Of a DNA stretch of 45,517 bases, positions 27,601 through 34,306 are shown piece by piece. The DNA is from Bacteroidota bacterium (GTDB lineage Bacteria; Bacteroidota; Bacteroidia; 2-12-FULL-35-15): contig CANJPX010000020.1 in NCBI GenBank assembly GCA_947476185.1, positions 1 to 45,517 of the forward strand. Direction: 5' to 3'. The notes below the pieces were generated by a model. That model saw only the letters and a list, made by a program, of their open reading frames with translations. It ran no database searches and had not been told where the DNA came from. Both the position numbers and the translations under genes were made by a program. Positions within the stretch are counted from its first letter, which is position 1, and every line of letters starts with the position of its first letter.

Positions 27601-28430
27601 ATATCGTTTACAGAATCTTTTTTCATTAATAATGGACCATTTAGAGAAAAACCTACAAAGTTATACCCAAATGCATCCAATCCTCTGCTTTTACCATTTT
27701 TTTCGCCTGCACCAGAAGATATTAATTCAATTCCTCCAGTATATTTGCTTGCAGGACCTCTTGTTGTAATAGCGATAATACCGCCTGTAGCATCTCCATA
27801 CTCAGCGGGAGTACCACCAGTAATAGCAGTTACCTGCTCAACACCACCTTGGGGAACACCTGAAGAACCAAGTACTTTTTGACCATCCACATAATATGCT
27901 GTTGCATCTGCACGAGAACCTCTGATATTTAATTCTCCTCCTTCATCTTTTTGGTAAACACCAGCTGTTGTTGCAGCAACAGAGTTAATGTTTTTTGAAG
28001 CCATATTCTGATACTCTTCGCGAGTAACGGTTCCACCGGATTTAGTATCCGGATCAATTAAGGGTTCTTTGTAGTCAATTACCTCAACAGCTTCTAATTG
28101 CTGACCTGCCGTCATTTCAACATTTATATACACTGTTTTTCCCACGGCAACCTGAATATCTTTCACTTCAACACTTTGATAGCCAACATAAGATGATTTT
28201 ACAGTATATCTACCAGGACTCAAAGGCTTAATAGTAACCTCACCATCCATATTTGTTGTTCCTACTCCGGATTGAATACCGCCCATTTCAACAATAACAT
28301 TCGCAAATGGAATTGTTTCTTTATTTGCTTTATCAGTTAGCCGTACTTTAATAGCAGACTCGTTTTGTGCAAAGGTCAGTCCAACTGACACTACAACAAC
28401 GGATAAGGTGGAAAGTAATTTTCTTAGCAT
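24663..28430 (-). CDS. Large TonB-dependent outer-membrane receptor with carboxypeptidase-regulatory domain
   Basis: This is a 1255-residue receptor. A signal peptide (1-21, ending TFAQ) is followed by a CarbopepD-regulatory-like beta-sandwich (about 27-110: ANVIVEMGGIQSG, GEVTIKPLSPGRYTVK). A TonB-box-like VEVIDYKEPLIDPDTKSGG leads to a plug domain containing LNIRGSRADATAYYVDG and ITGGTPAEYGDATGGIIAI. The rest is a 22-strand-type barrel ending in LGLLLDF with terminal Phe. The RGSRADAT plug type is a distinct Bacteroidota receptor class, not the classical SusC type, and no SusD neighbour is present. It heads the run that continues with the T9SS cargo protein and the PorV-like protein. The ligand is unknown. 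Confidence 0.92.
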   Translation of the reverse strand: MLRKLLSTLSVVVVSVGLTFAQNESAIKVRLTDKANKETIPFANVIVEMGGIQSGVGTTNMDGEVTIKPLSPGRYTVKSSYVGYQSVEVKDIQVAVGKTVYINVEMTAGQQLEAVEVIDYKEPLIDPDTKSGGTVTREEYQNMASKNINSVAATTAGVYQKDEGGELNIRGSRADATAYYVDGQKVLGSSGVPQGGVEQVTAITGGTPAEYGDATGGIIAITTRGPASKYTGGIELISSGAGEKNGKSRGLDAFGYNFVGFSLNGPLLMKKDSVNDINKSVLGFSVAGQYVSEKDPDPSAVGFYQVNPDKLAELENAPLRPSPQGAGYVLNSEYVTMNDLEKIKARNNVDSKSMSLTGKLQYQPSTNMSITFGGSVDYNKNHAFTYEYALFNPSNNAQVTSNTWRVYGKLTQKFNSASTKEEEKSSSVIKNAYFTLQAGYEKTTKKTEDDTHKDNFFDYGYIGKFVQTKEKSYQPETRDLYDVDGDGKKDTVSGFFMNGYQDVNLSFSPGDANPTGTPYTTQFYDYFGASNVVNIYDVQAGLGLANGDRPRNVYSAWYNTGRQYNGYLLEDKSQFRVFANFSADIKRHAIQVGFEYEQRVESQYNLNPIGLWTRMRELANYHLTNLQDDSIFDATLNTDIHYFPDGSVSPYAYYDFNRMNDGQQTQFDKSLREKLGYNVNGLDWLDVDSYDKSLYSLDMFSADDMLNIGGTGVVSYFGYDHTGKKTKGSPSLDDFFTKTDDKGNLTRDIGAYRPIYIAGYIQDHFDFKDLKFNVGVRIDRFDANQKVLKDKYLLYEAKTAGELSIPGKPSNIGDDYIVYVEDAANPSVNQVVGYRDGDTWYNASGVEVSDPSASFGQGAGQVQPYLVNPSDKTLTSKVFKDYVPQINVMPRIAFSFPISDVANFYAHYDVLTQRPPTYNRLDPLQYQGVINNQDGYVNNPDLKAEKTTDYELGYQQVLNEKKNSSLQLSLFYRELKDLVQTTSVVQAYPTTYKSFANVDFGTVKGLSIAYDLRRTATGVSLNASYTLQFADGTGSSTSDGQNLVSSGVPNLRTTHALDFDQRHTITLNIDYRFGLGKDYRGPHLTLHKGKDNQKVISVLEDVGANVVFRAGSGTPYSKQANITHEGQFGIGGGNTALDGQINGSNLPWSYKMDLRVDKHIELNWKGKKDGEEKKTANLTIYLQVLNLLNTKNILAVYKATGNPNDDGYLNSSEAQTLISSQNSPESFRDLYSVKNNNPSNYSRPRVIRLGLLLDF

Positions 28431-28760
28431 ATTCTTAAAATTTATTTAAAATAATTTTCGTGCAAAATGAAGTGCGTAAATATATGAATAATTAAAATTC
28501 ATAAACAAATTTTTTTTAACAATTTTTTACAATCCAAAACCGAGGGCAACTACCAGCTGTATCGCAATAGAATCAACCTTATTTTGAATAAAATAAAAAA
28601 AACTAAAACAAAATTTTGAGTGGCAAATCTACAAATATTACTTGTAAATAAAATGGGGGGATGTTGTTCTTAAGAACTGATAATATGCAATTATACACTT
28701 TTTTTTTGAATAAGTTACATTTTAAAAAAATAATTTCATTAAACAATAATTTCATTAAAA
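28431..28760. promoter_or_regulatory. Upstream region of the TonB-receptor operon
   Basis: This 330-base AT-rich gap has no gene. On the minus strand TAGATTTG (28624-28631) matches TAnnTTTG and would give a leader of about 185 bases. A perfect palindrome GTTCTTAAGAAC (28666-28677) is centred about 44 bases upstream of that box, a position suited to a regulator. A somewhat more GC-rich stretch lies in the leader (about 28538-28575). A 15-base direct repeat AATAATTTCATTAAA (28729-28743 and 28745-28759) abuts the end of the next gene. No terminator for that gene is evident. Confidence 0.45.
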
Positions 28761-29072
28761 TCAATGATGGCGATTTTTGAACCACCGAACAAGAAAAAAT
28801 TCTCTTTTATTTTTCCTTAATTTTTCACCTTTACGTTTCTCGTTACGCATCGTTTTGCGTGTTTGTTTCGTCTGCAATTTTTTATGATGCTCCTTTACAG
28901 ACTTATCATGTTGCATTTCCATTTTCCGCTGCTCTTTCCACTTCTTTTTCGCAGCTCTTTTTTGGGTGCGACTCGTTGGAGGAGCCTTATCCTTAGTTTG
29001 CTCTTGGGCAATTGTCGCCAAAGGCAATAAACAAACTAGAAAAACAGTTATTAATCGGGCAATAAGTCTCAT
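28761..29072 (-). CDS. Small, very basic exported protein
   Basis: A 103-residue protein with a signal peptide (about 1-22, ending TIAQ). The mature part is about 80 residues of Lys/Arg-rich helix (KRAAKKKWKEQRKMEMQ, KHHKK-like and RKTMRNEKRKGEKLRKNKR stretches) ending WFKNRHH. No known domain is recognised. Similar short Lys/Arg-rich exported proteins are common in Bacteroidota and uncharacterised. The charge suggests binding to nucleic acid, lipopolysaccharide or another anionic surface, which is inference only. It has its own start and is divergent from the Rieske-like lipoprotein gene. Confidence 0.65.
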   Translation of the reverse strand: MRLIARLITVFLVCLLPLATIAQEQTKDKAPPTSRTQKRAAKKKWKEQRKMEMQHDKSVKEHHKKLQTKQTRKTMRNEKRKGEKLRKNKREFFLVRWFKNRHH

Positions 29073-29141
29073 ATAAATATAATTAAATACAAACTTAATG
29101 AATTATTGTATTTTATTTTCCATGCTTCCCTAAATATATCC

Positions 29142-29149
29142 TAAATTTG
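29142..29149 (+). promoter_or_regulatory. Candidate -7 promoter box of the Rieske-like lipoprotein gene
   Basis: TAAATTTG matches TAnnTTTG. It lies 9 bases before the ATG at 29159. A TTG codon at 29147 lies within the box, so that longer start is unlikely. Confidence 0.45.
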
Positions 29150-29158
29150 TTATCGGTC

Positions 29159-29599
29159 ATGAAAAGAAAAATAAACTATTTAACTATTTTATTATTAAGC
29201 AGTCTCTTAATAACATTTTTATTTTCCTGTAAAAAAGACAAAAACAATGGCGTTCCTGCAATTGAGGTTGATCTTTACATTTACACGTCAGACCCTAGTT
29301 TTATTAATTTAAACCCTGTTGGAGGATGGTGCTATATTACCGGTGGTGTCAGAGGCATTTTGGTTTACCGCAAATCCATTTCCGAATTTATGGCTTATGA
29401 TAGAAACTGTACCTATAATTCAAGTGATGTTTGTGCAACGGTTTTTGTGGATGCCTCAAATATAATTGCAACGGACACTTGCTGCAATTCAAAATTTTCT
29501 ATTGTTGACGGTTCCGTCATTCAAACACCTGCGGGATTACCTCTAAAATCATATAGTACAACATTTGATGGAACGGCATTACATATCTATAACTATTAG
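29159..29599 (+). CDS. Rieske-fold-like lipoprotein lacking the usual histidine ligands
   Basis: A 146-residue protein with a type II signal peptide ending LFSC (C24), hence a lipoprotein. The remainder follows the outline of a Rieske domain: a first cysteine block AYDRNCTYNSSDVC (C84, C92), a strand, a second block DTCCNSKFSIVDGSV (C108, C109) and the closing PAGLPLKSYSTTFDGTALHI. True Rieske proteins have CxH and CxxH pairs holding a 2Fe-2S cluster. Here both histidines are absent, so a normal cluster cannot form, and the cysteines could form disulfides instead. The ATG at 29159 gives the best signal peptide. The call of a Rieske-like fold is from pattern alone. Confidence 0.65.
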   Translation: MKRKINYLTILLLSSLLITFLFSCKKDKNNGVPAIEVDLYIYTSDPSFINLNPVGGWCYITGGVRGILVYRKSISEFMAYDRNCTYNSSDVCATVFVDASNIIATDTCCNSKFSIVDGSVIQTPAGLPLKSYSTTFDGTALHIYNY

Positions 29600-29641
29600 A
29601 CCTCATCAGGGCTACCACTTAACTAAGCAGATATCATAAAT

Positions 29642-29673
29642 AAAAAACACTCAAATAAATTTGAGTGTTTTTT
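29642..29673. terminator. Bidirectional terminator between the lipoprotein gene and ahcY
   Basis: AAAAAACACTCAAAT (29642-29656) pairs perfectly with ATTTGAGTGTTTTTT (29659-29673), with A and T runs at its ends. It lies between the converging ends of the Rieske-like gene and ahcY. Confidence 0.9.
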
Positions 29674-29709
29674 ATTTAATTCTAAGCCCTATCGCTTTCT
29701 TAGAGAGAT

Positions 29710-31029
29710 CTAGTATCTGTATGCGTCCGATTTGAAAGGACCTTCTACCGAAACTCCGATATAAGCTGCTTGCTCTGGACTCAAAACATCAAGTTCGCAA
29801 TTTATTTTAGCTAAATGCAAACGGGCTACTTTTTCATCTAAATATTTTGGTAACGTGTAAACTTTATTTTCATATTTATCAGTATGCAACCATAATTCCA
29901 ATTGAGCCAACGTTTGATTTGTGAATGAATTACTCATTACAAAAGAAGGGTGTCCTGTAGCACAACCTAAGTTCACCAAACGGCCTTCTGCCAAAACAAT
30001 GATATCCTTTTTATCAATCGTATATTTATCAACCTGTGGTTTGATCTCATCTTTGGTAGTACCATAATTCTTGTTCAACCAAGCCATATCAATTTCATTA
30101 TCGAAGTGACCGATATTACAAACGATCGCATTGTTTTTCATTGCTCTGAAATGACGTTCAGAAATAATATTTTTATTTCCAGTAGCGGTAACAATAATAT
30201 CCGCTTCTTTAACGGCGGTATCCATCTTTTGAACCTGATACCCATCCATTGCAGCTTGTAAAGCGCAGATAGGATCTATTTCTGTAACAATAACACGAAC
30301 ACCTTGTGAACTCAAAGATTCTGCTGAACCCTTTCCTACATCACCATAACCACCGACAACAGCAACTTTACCTGCAAGCATTACATCAGTAGCTCTGCGA
30401 ATCGCATCTACCAATGACTCACGGCAACCATATTTATTATCGAATTTAGATTTTGTCACAGAATCGTTTACGTTGATTGCAGGGATATGTAATGTCCCGT
30501 TTTTCATACGTTCATATAAACGATGAACTCCGGTTGTGGTTTCTTCTGATAAACCTTTTATTCCTTTTATCAATTCAGGAAATCTATCAAATACCATATT
30601 TGTAAGATCTCCTCCATCATCTAGGATCATATTCAAAGGTTTACGGTCCTCACCAAAGAACAATGTTTGTTCGATGCACCAATCAAATTCTGTTTCGTTC
30701 ATTCCTTTCCAGGCATAAACAGAAATACCTGCATCAGCAATAGCTGCAGCTGCATGATCCTGAGTAGAAAAAATATTACATGATGACCATGTTACCTCTG
30801 CTCCTAACGCTTTTAATGTTTCAATCAAAACTGCGGTTTGGATGGTCATATGCAAACAACCTGCGATACGGGCTCCGGCCAAAGGCTGAGAGCCTCCATA
30901 TTCAGCACGTAGCGCCATTAATCCCGGCATTTCAGCCTCCGCTAATTTGATCTCTTTTCGTCCCCATGCAGCAAGAGACATATCCTTTACTTTGTTTTTT
31001 ACGAATTTTTCCACAGTTGAATTTGACAT
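29710..31029 (-). CDS. ahcY: Adenosylhomocysteinase (S-adenosyl-L-homocysteine hydrolase)
   Basis: AhcY reversibly splits S-adenosylhomocysteine into adenosine and homocysteine, removing the product inhibitor of SAM-dependent methylation. The 439-residue length is normal. Visible family marks are [21 protein letters not shown] near the N-terminus, the NAD-binding [16 protein letters not shown] in the middle, the substrate-side [16 protein letters not shown], and the C-terminal FKSDAYRY. It is a single gene with a promoter 40-70 bases upstream that overlaps an inverted repeat. ArsM in this window is one of the enzymes that makes its substrate. Confidence 0.98.
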   Translation of the reverse strand: MSNSTVEKFVKNKVKDMSLAAWGRKEIKLAEAEMPGLMALRAEYGGSQPLAGARIAGCLHMTIQTAVLIETLKALGAEVTWSSCNIFSTQDHAAAAIADAGISVYAWKGMNETEFDWCIEQTLFFGEDRKPLNMILDDGGDLTNMVFDRFPELIKGIKGLSEETTTGVHRLYERMKNGTLHIPAINVNDSVTKSKFDNKYGCRESLVDAIRRATDVMLAGKVAVVGGYGDVGKGSAESLSSQGVRVIVTEIDPICALQAAMDGYQVQKMDTAVKEADIIVTATGNKNIISERHFRAMKNNAIVCNIGHFDNEIDMAWLNKNYGTTKDEIKPQVDKYTIDKKDIIVLAEGRLVNLGCATGHPSFVMSNSFTNQTLAQLELWLHTDKYENKVYTLPKYLDEKVARLHLAKINCELDVLSPEQAAYIGVSVEGPFKSDAYRY

Positions 31030-31061
31030 TTTATATAGTTTAATTAATTTGTTTAAAAACG

Positions 31062-31108
31062 AAGTGCGAAATTAGATGTTATTGGTATAACAAACAAATT
31101 TCGCACTT
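31062..31108 (-). promoter_or_regulatory. ahcY promoter overlapping a 12-base inverted repeat
   Basis: On the minus strand TTTG (31098-31095) is followed after 20 bases by TAATTTCG (31074-31067), close to the -33/-7 arrangement. The same region holds a perfect inverted repeat, AAGTGCGAAATT (31062-31073) and AATTTCGCACTT (31097-31108), with a 23-base loop. On the minus strand a T run (CGTTTTTAAAC) follows the second arm. The hairpin could therefore end the WG-repeat transcript while its DNA serves as the ahcY promoter. Confidence 0.5.
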
Positions 31109-31129
31109 GTAAATCTAATAATAATATTA

Positions 31130-32170
31130 TTATTTAGCGGAAGGGGGCCAAACAATTTTTCCGGTTTTATCAATGTAGGAAAGCACTCCAGCATAACTTA
31201 CATAGGCAAGACCTTTGTAAAAATCAGAATAATAATCAGCGCCACGAGTAATGACAAGTTTTCCCGTTTTATCAATATACTGCCATTTTGCATCTTTCAA
31301 ACTACCGGCCACTAAAGGAGAAGTACTAACACACGCCAAACCATCGTTAAAGAAATATGCTCCTGTATAAACAGGGGTTACAACAACTTTACCTGTTTTA
31401 TCAATATATCCGAATTTTCCATTTTTATAATCTCCTATCCGAATGCATGCAAGTCCATCGGAAAAAGTAAACGCTCTATCAAATTGCAAATCAATAATAA
31501 CTTTTCCAGTCTTATCGATATACCCCCATTTCCCTGTTTTATCATCACCTACTCGAACATTAGTTAACCCTTCAGAAAATTCAAATGTTTCATCGTATTT
31601 ATAATCAATAACCACTTTCCCCGTTTTGTCAATGAAGCCCCATTTTCCATTCTTTTTAACCCTTGCCAAACCATCTTTAAAATCCCATCCTCCTTCGAAT
31701 TCAGGCTTAATAACGGTAGCTCCGGTTTTATCAATGTATGCGAATTTTAATCCGATCTGCAAACGTGCCATACCTTCAGAAAATTTATATGCATGTTCAC
31801 ATTGCGGTGTAATAACAGTTTTACCAGCCTTATCAATGTAAAAATATTTTGTTCCTTGTTTCACGCAAGCAAGCCCTTCGGAAAAATAACCGTCTGTTTT
31901 TTGATCATACTGAGCAGCAATTACCATTTTTCCGGTTGCGTCAATAAAACCACGCTTTCCACCTTGTTTTACAACTGCTAAACCATCATAAAATTTATCT
32001 GCAAATTCAAATTGCGCAGGCAAAACAACCTTTCCCGTTTTATTGACATATCCATACTTCCCCTTATCACTAAAGGGATATAGCGTCTCCTGAGCAATTA
32101 CTGCTGCTTGGCATAGCAATGCAACAAAAACTATAAGTGCGAATTTAATTTTTATGATTCTAGATTTCAT
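31130..32170 (-). CDS. Exported WG-repeat protein
   Basis: A 346-residue protein with a signal peptide (1-26, ending AVIAQ) and about nine WG-type repeats of roughly 33 residues. Each is built as a YIDKTGK turn followed by a VVxPxY strand and then FSEGLAxVxxG. WG repeats form beta structures of unknown ligand and are common in secreted Bacteroidota proteins. The KTG-turn repeats are almost identical in places (GYIDKTGK twice in a row), suggesting internal duplication. It ends 100 bases before ahcY. No catalytic motif is present. Confidence 0.85.
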   Translation of the reverse strand: MKSRIIKIKFALIVFVALLCQAAVIAQETLYPFSDKGKYGYVNKTGKVVLPAQFEFADKFYDGLAVVKQGGKRGFIDATGKMVIAAQYDQKTDGYFSEGLACVKQGTKYFYIDKAGKTVITPQCEHAYKFSEGMARLQIGLKFAYIDKTGATVIKPEFEGGWDFKDGLARVKKNGKWGFIDKTGKVVIDYKYDETFEFSEGLTNVRVGDDKTGKWGYIDKTGKVIIDLQFDRAFTFSDGLACIRIGDYKNGKFGYIDKTGKVVVTPVYTGAYFFNDGLACVSTSPLVAGSLKDAKWQYIDKTGKLVITRGADYYSDFYKGLAYVSYAGVLSYIDKTGKIVWPPSAK

Positions 32171-32311
32171 ACGCTTTTAGTAATTTTTTGTAAATATCTA
32201 AAAAAAAAATGAAAACCGATACATTTTCTGCAATGAAATTAATTTTCAATAAAATTACGCTTCCCTCAAATGAATTATTTAATATTGTCTAAAATCCTTT
32301 TTCAGGAGAAT

Positions 32312-33049
32312 ATGCAAAAAGAAATTTACAAAAAGATACTTAAAAGCAAAGCTGAGGGGAAAAAACTTTTCTCTCTTTTAATTGACCCTGACAAGTTTGG
32401 ATCACCAGAAGTCCTCCAAAAAGCTGAGGCCGCATCTGTTGATTTCATAATGGTTGGCGGAAGCCTGTTAAGTGATGGAAATTTTGAAAATTGTATTCAA
32501 GAAATCAAAAAAAACACGTTGATCCCTGTCATTATTTTTCCAGGGAATCATTTACAAATAAGTAAAACTGCCGATGCGATCCTACTGTTATCCCTTATCT
32601 CCGGAAGAAATGCGGAGCTACTGATTGGCAAGCATGTGATTGCTGCACCATTATTGAAAGCAAGTGATTTGGAGATTCTCTCAACTGGTTATATGCTCAT
32701 AGAAAGTGGCAATCAAACCACCGCTTCGTATATGAGTAATAGCAGCCCTATTCCTTTTGAAAAAGACGATATCGCTGTATGTACGGCATTGGCTGGTGAA
32801 CAACTCGGATTGAAAATAATTTATATGGATGCTGGAAGCGGCGCAAAGAATCCAGTAAATGGGTCAATGATAAAAAAAGTAAGTTCTTCAATTTCTATTC
32901 CACTAATAATTGGTGGCGGCATAAACAATCCGGGGAAAGCGCTATTAGCTTGCGAATCCGGAGCAGATATGATCGTAGTAGGCAATGCGATAGAAACAGA
33001 TCTTTCGTTGATCGCATCAATAACAAAAGCAATTCATTCTTTCAATTAA
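32312..33049 (+). CDS. pcrB: PcrB-type geranylgeranylglyceryl/heptaprenylglyceryl phosphate synthase
   Basis: This is a 245-residue TIM-barrel prenyltransferase joining glycerol-1-phosphate to a long polyprenyl diphosphate, the first step of archaeal-type ether lipids. Bacteroidota members are reported to be of the geranylgeranyl type. Visible parts: LIDPDKF (D25, D27) near the N-terminus for metal, FIMVGGSLL, YMDAGSGAKNPV for glycerol-phosphate, and the phosphate-binding IIGGGINNPGKA and MIVVGNAIE loops. An ATG 14 codons upstream (32270) is in frame, but the chosen start at 32312 follows a clear AGGAG at 32304-32308 and matches family length. It heads an operon with the ThiE/TenI-like gene six bases later. 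The bacterial end product is not settled. Confidence 0.85.
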   Translation: MQKEIYKKILKSKAEGKKLFSLLIDPDKFGSPEVLQKAEAASVDFIMVGGSLLSDGNFENCIQEIKKNTLIPVIIFPGNHLQISKTADAILLLSLISGRNAELLIGKHVIAAPLLKASDLEILSTGYMLIESGNQTTASYMSNSSPIPFEKDDIAVCTALAGEQLGLKIIYMDAGSGAKNPVNGSMIKKVSSSISIPLIIGGGINNPGKALLACESGADMIVVGNAIETDLSLIASITKAIHSFN

Positions 33050-33055
33050 TATACG

Positions 33056-33691
33056 ATGAAACAGATTGTTATATCTAGTTCGAGTAAAATAGAAAATGAG
33101 GCGGAAATCATCACCAGCCTTTTTGAAGCAGGATTAGAATGTTTTCATATGCGTAAGCATAAATTTTCAACCAAGGAGACTCAGCTTTTATTAAATAAAA
33201 TACCTTCACATTTTCACAACAGGATCGTACTCCATTCACATCATAATTTAGCATATAAATATAATTTAAGAGGCATACATTTAACAAAAACGCATATCAA
33301 GAGAAAATATAAAACCTGGTTAACGATCAAATTAATTCAATTAAAAAATCCGGAGATTATTATCACTACTTCGTTCAATAATATCGGCCAATTATTCGAA
33401 GCCGATACCCGTTATCCATACAGTTATATTTTTTTAAGTCCAATCTTCGATAGTCTTAGCAGCAAATTTCAAGGCGGCTTTACAGAACACAGTCTAAGAT
33501 CTGCGATACAAAAAACTAAATTAAAAGTTATTGCAAGAGGAGGTGTTGATATAAATGCCATTGAAAAAGCAAACTCAATTGGCTTCGATGGCCTAGCTTT
33601 TTACAGTTGTATCTGGAAGAAAAAAGACCCCTTGGCAGAGTTCAAAAAACTCGTTGAAAAATATGAGGAACTAAAAATCCCGATCGAATAA
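33056..33691 (+). CDS. ThiE/TenI-like TIM-barrel protein
   Basis: This 211-residue protein resembles thiamine-phosphate synthase and TenI. It keeps CFHMRKHKF (phosphate-side Arg and Lys), RGIHLTK, the SPIFDSLSSK phosphate loop with its Lys, and the RGGVD glycine loop near the C-terminus. It lacks the acidic magnesium ligands: the ND pair of true ThiE reads HSHHN here, and the second Asp after GIHL is missing. Synthesis of thiamin phosphate is therefore doubtful. TenI-type thiazole tautomerase activity, or another role, is as likely. It sits six bases after pcrB and nine before pnuC, clearly one operon. Confidence 0.75.
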   Translation: MKQIVISSSSKIENEAEIITSLFEAGLECFHMRKHKFSTKETQLLLNKIPSHFHNRIVLHSHHNLAYKYNLRGIHLTKTHIKRKYKTWLTIKLIQLKNPEIIITTSFNNIGQLFEADTRYPYSYIFLSPIFDSLSSKFQGGFTEHSLRSAIQKTKLKVIARGGVDINAIEKANSIGFDGLAFYSCIWKKKDPLAEFKKLVEKYEELKIPIE

Positions 33692-33700
33692 TTTTTATTC

Positions 33701-34306
33701 ATGAATACTTCTGAGATCTTAAATTCCATTCACCAAGCGTTTATTCAAACCAGCATGACTGAATGGGCAGGATTCTTTTGCGCACTTGTCTATATCATAC
33801 TGATAGCACTTGAAAATAGCTGGGGCTGGTTATTCGGGATCCTTGCCAGTATTCTTACAGTTTATCTATGTTTTACCGGCAACTTATTTTTTGAAAGCGG
33901 GCTAAATATCTTTTATGTCATTATAGGGTTTTATGGATGGTATCAATGGTTATTTGGATCGGCAGAAAAAAAAGAAATCCATATCACACAACTATCATTT
34001 ACAAAAAACAGTTATTTAATATTATTGGGGATAATAGTCTGGATACCTTTTGCATATTTCGCAGAAAAATATTCGACACAAGTATTGCCCTATCTGGATG
34101 CATTTATAACAGTTTTCAGTATTATTGCGACATGGATGACAGCAAAAAAAATAATTGAGAACTGGATGTATTGGATCGTTCTCGACTCACTCGGAATTTT
34201 ACTTTTTGCCAACAGGGGATTTTATTTATTTGCACTACTAAATATTATTTACATTTCGATGTCCGTAACCGGATATTTTTCATGGAGAAAAAAAATCGTA
34301 TCATAA
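33701..34306 (+). CDS. pnuC: PnuC-family vitamin transporter (nicotinamide riboside or thiamin)
   Basis: This is a 201-residue membrane protein with about seven hydrophobic segments, the PnuC fold, which lets an unphosphorylated vitamin diffuse in and relies on a kinase to trap it. Family marks are ENSWGWLFGILASILTVYLC, FYGWYQW and the substrate-side ENWMYWIVLDSLGI. The next gene, which overlaps it by 25 bases, encodes a NadR-type kinase, pointing to nicotinamide riboside. The TPP riboswitch and receptor downstream point instead to thiamin (PnuT type). The sequence alone does not settle which. No riboswitch precedes this gene itself. Confidence 0.85.
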   Translation: MNTSEILNSIHQAFIQTSMTEWAGFFCALVYIILIALENSWGWLFGILASILTVYLCFTGNLFFESGLNIFYVIIGFYGWYQWLFGSAEKKEIHITQLSFTKNSYLILLGIIVWIPFAYFAEKYSTQVLPYLDAFITVFSIIATWMTAKKIIENWMYWIVLDSLGILLFANRGFYLFALLNIIYISMSVTGYFSWRKKIVS

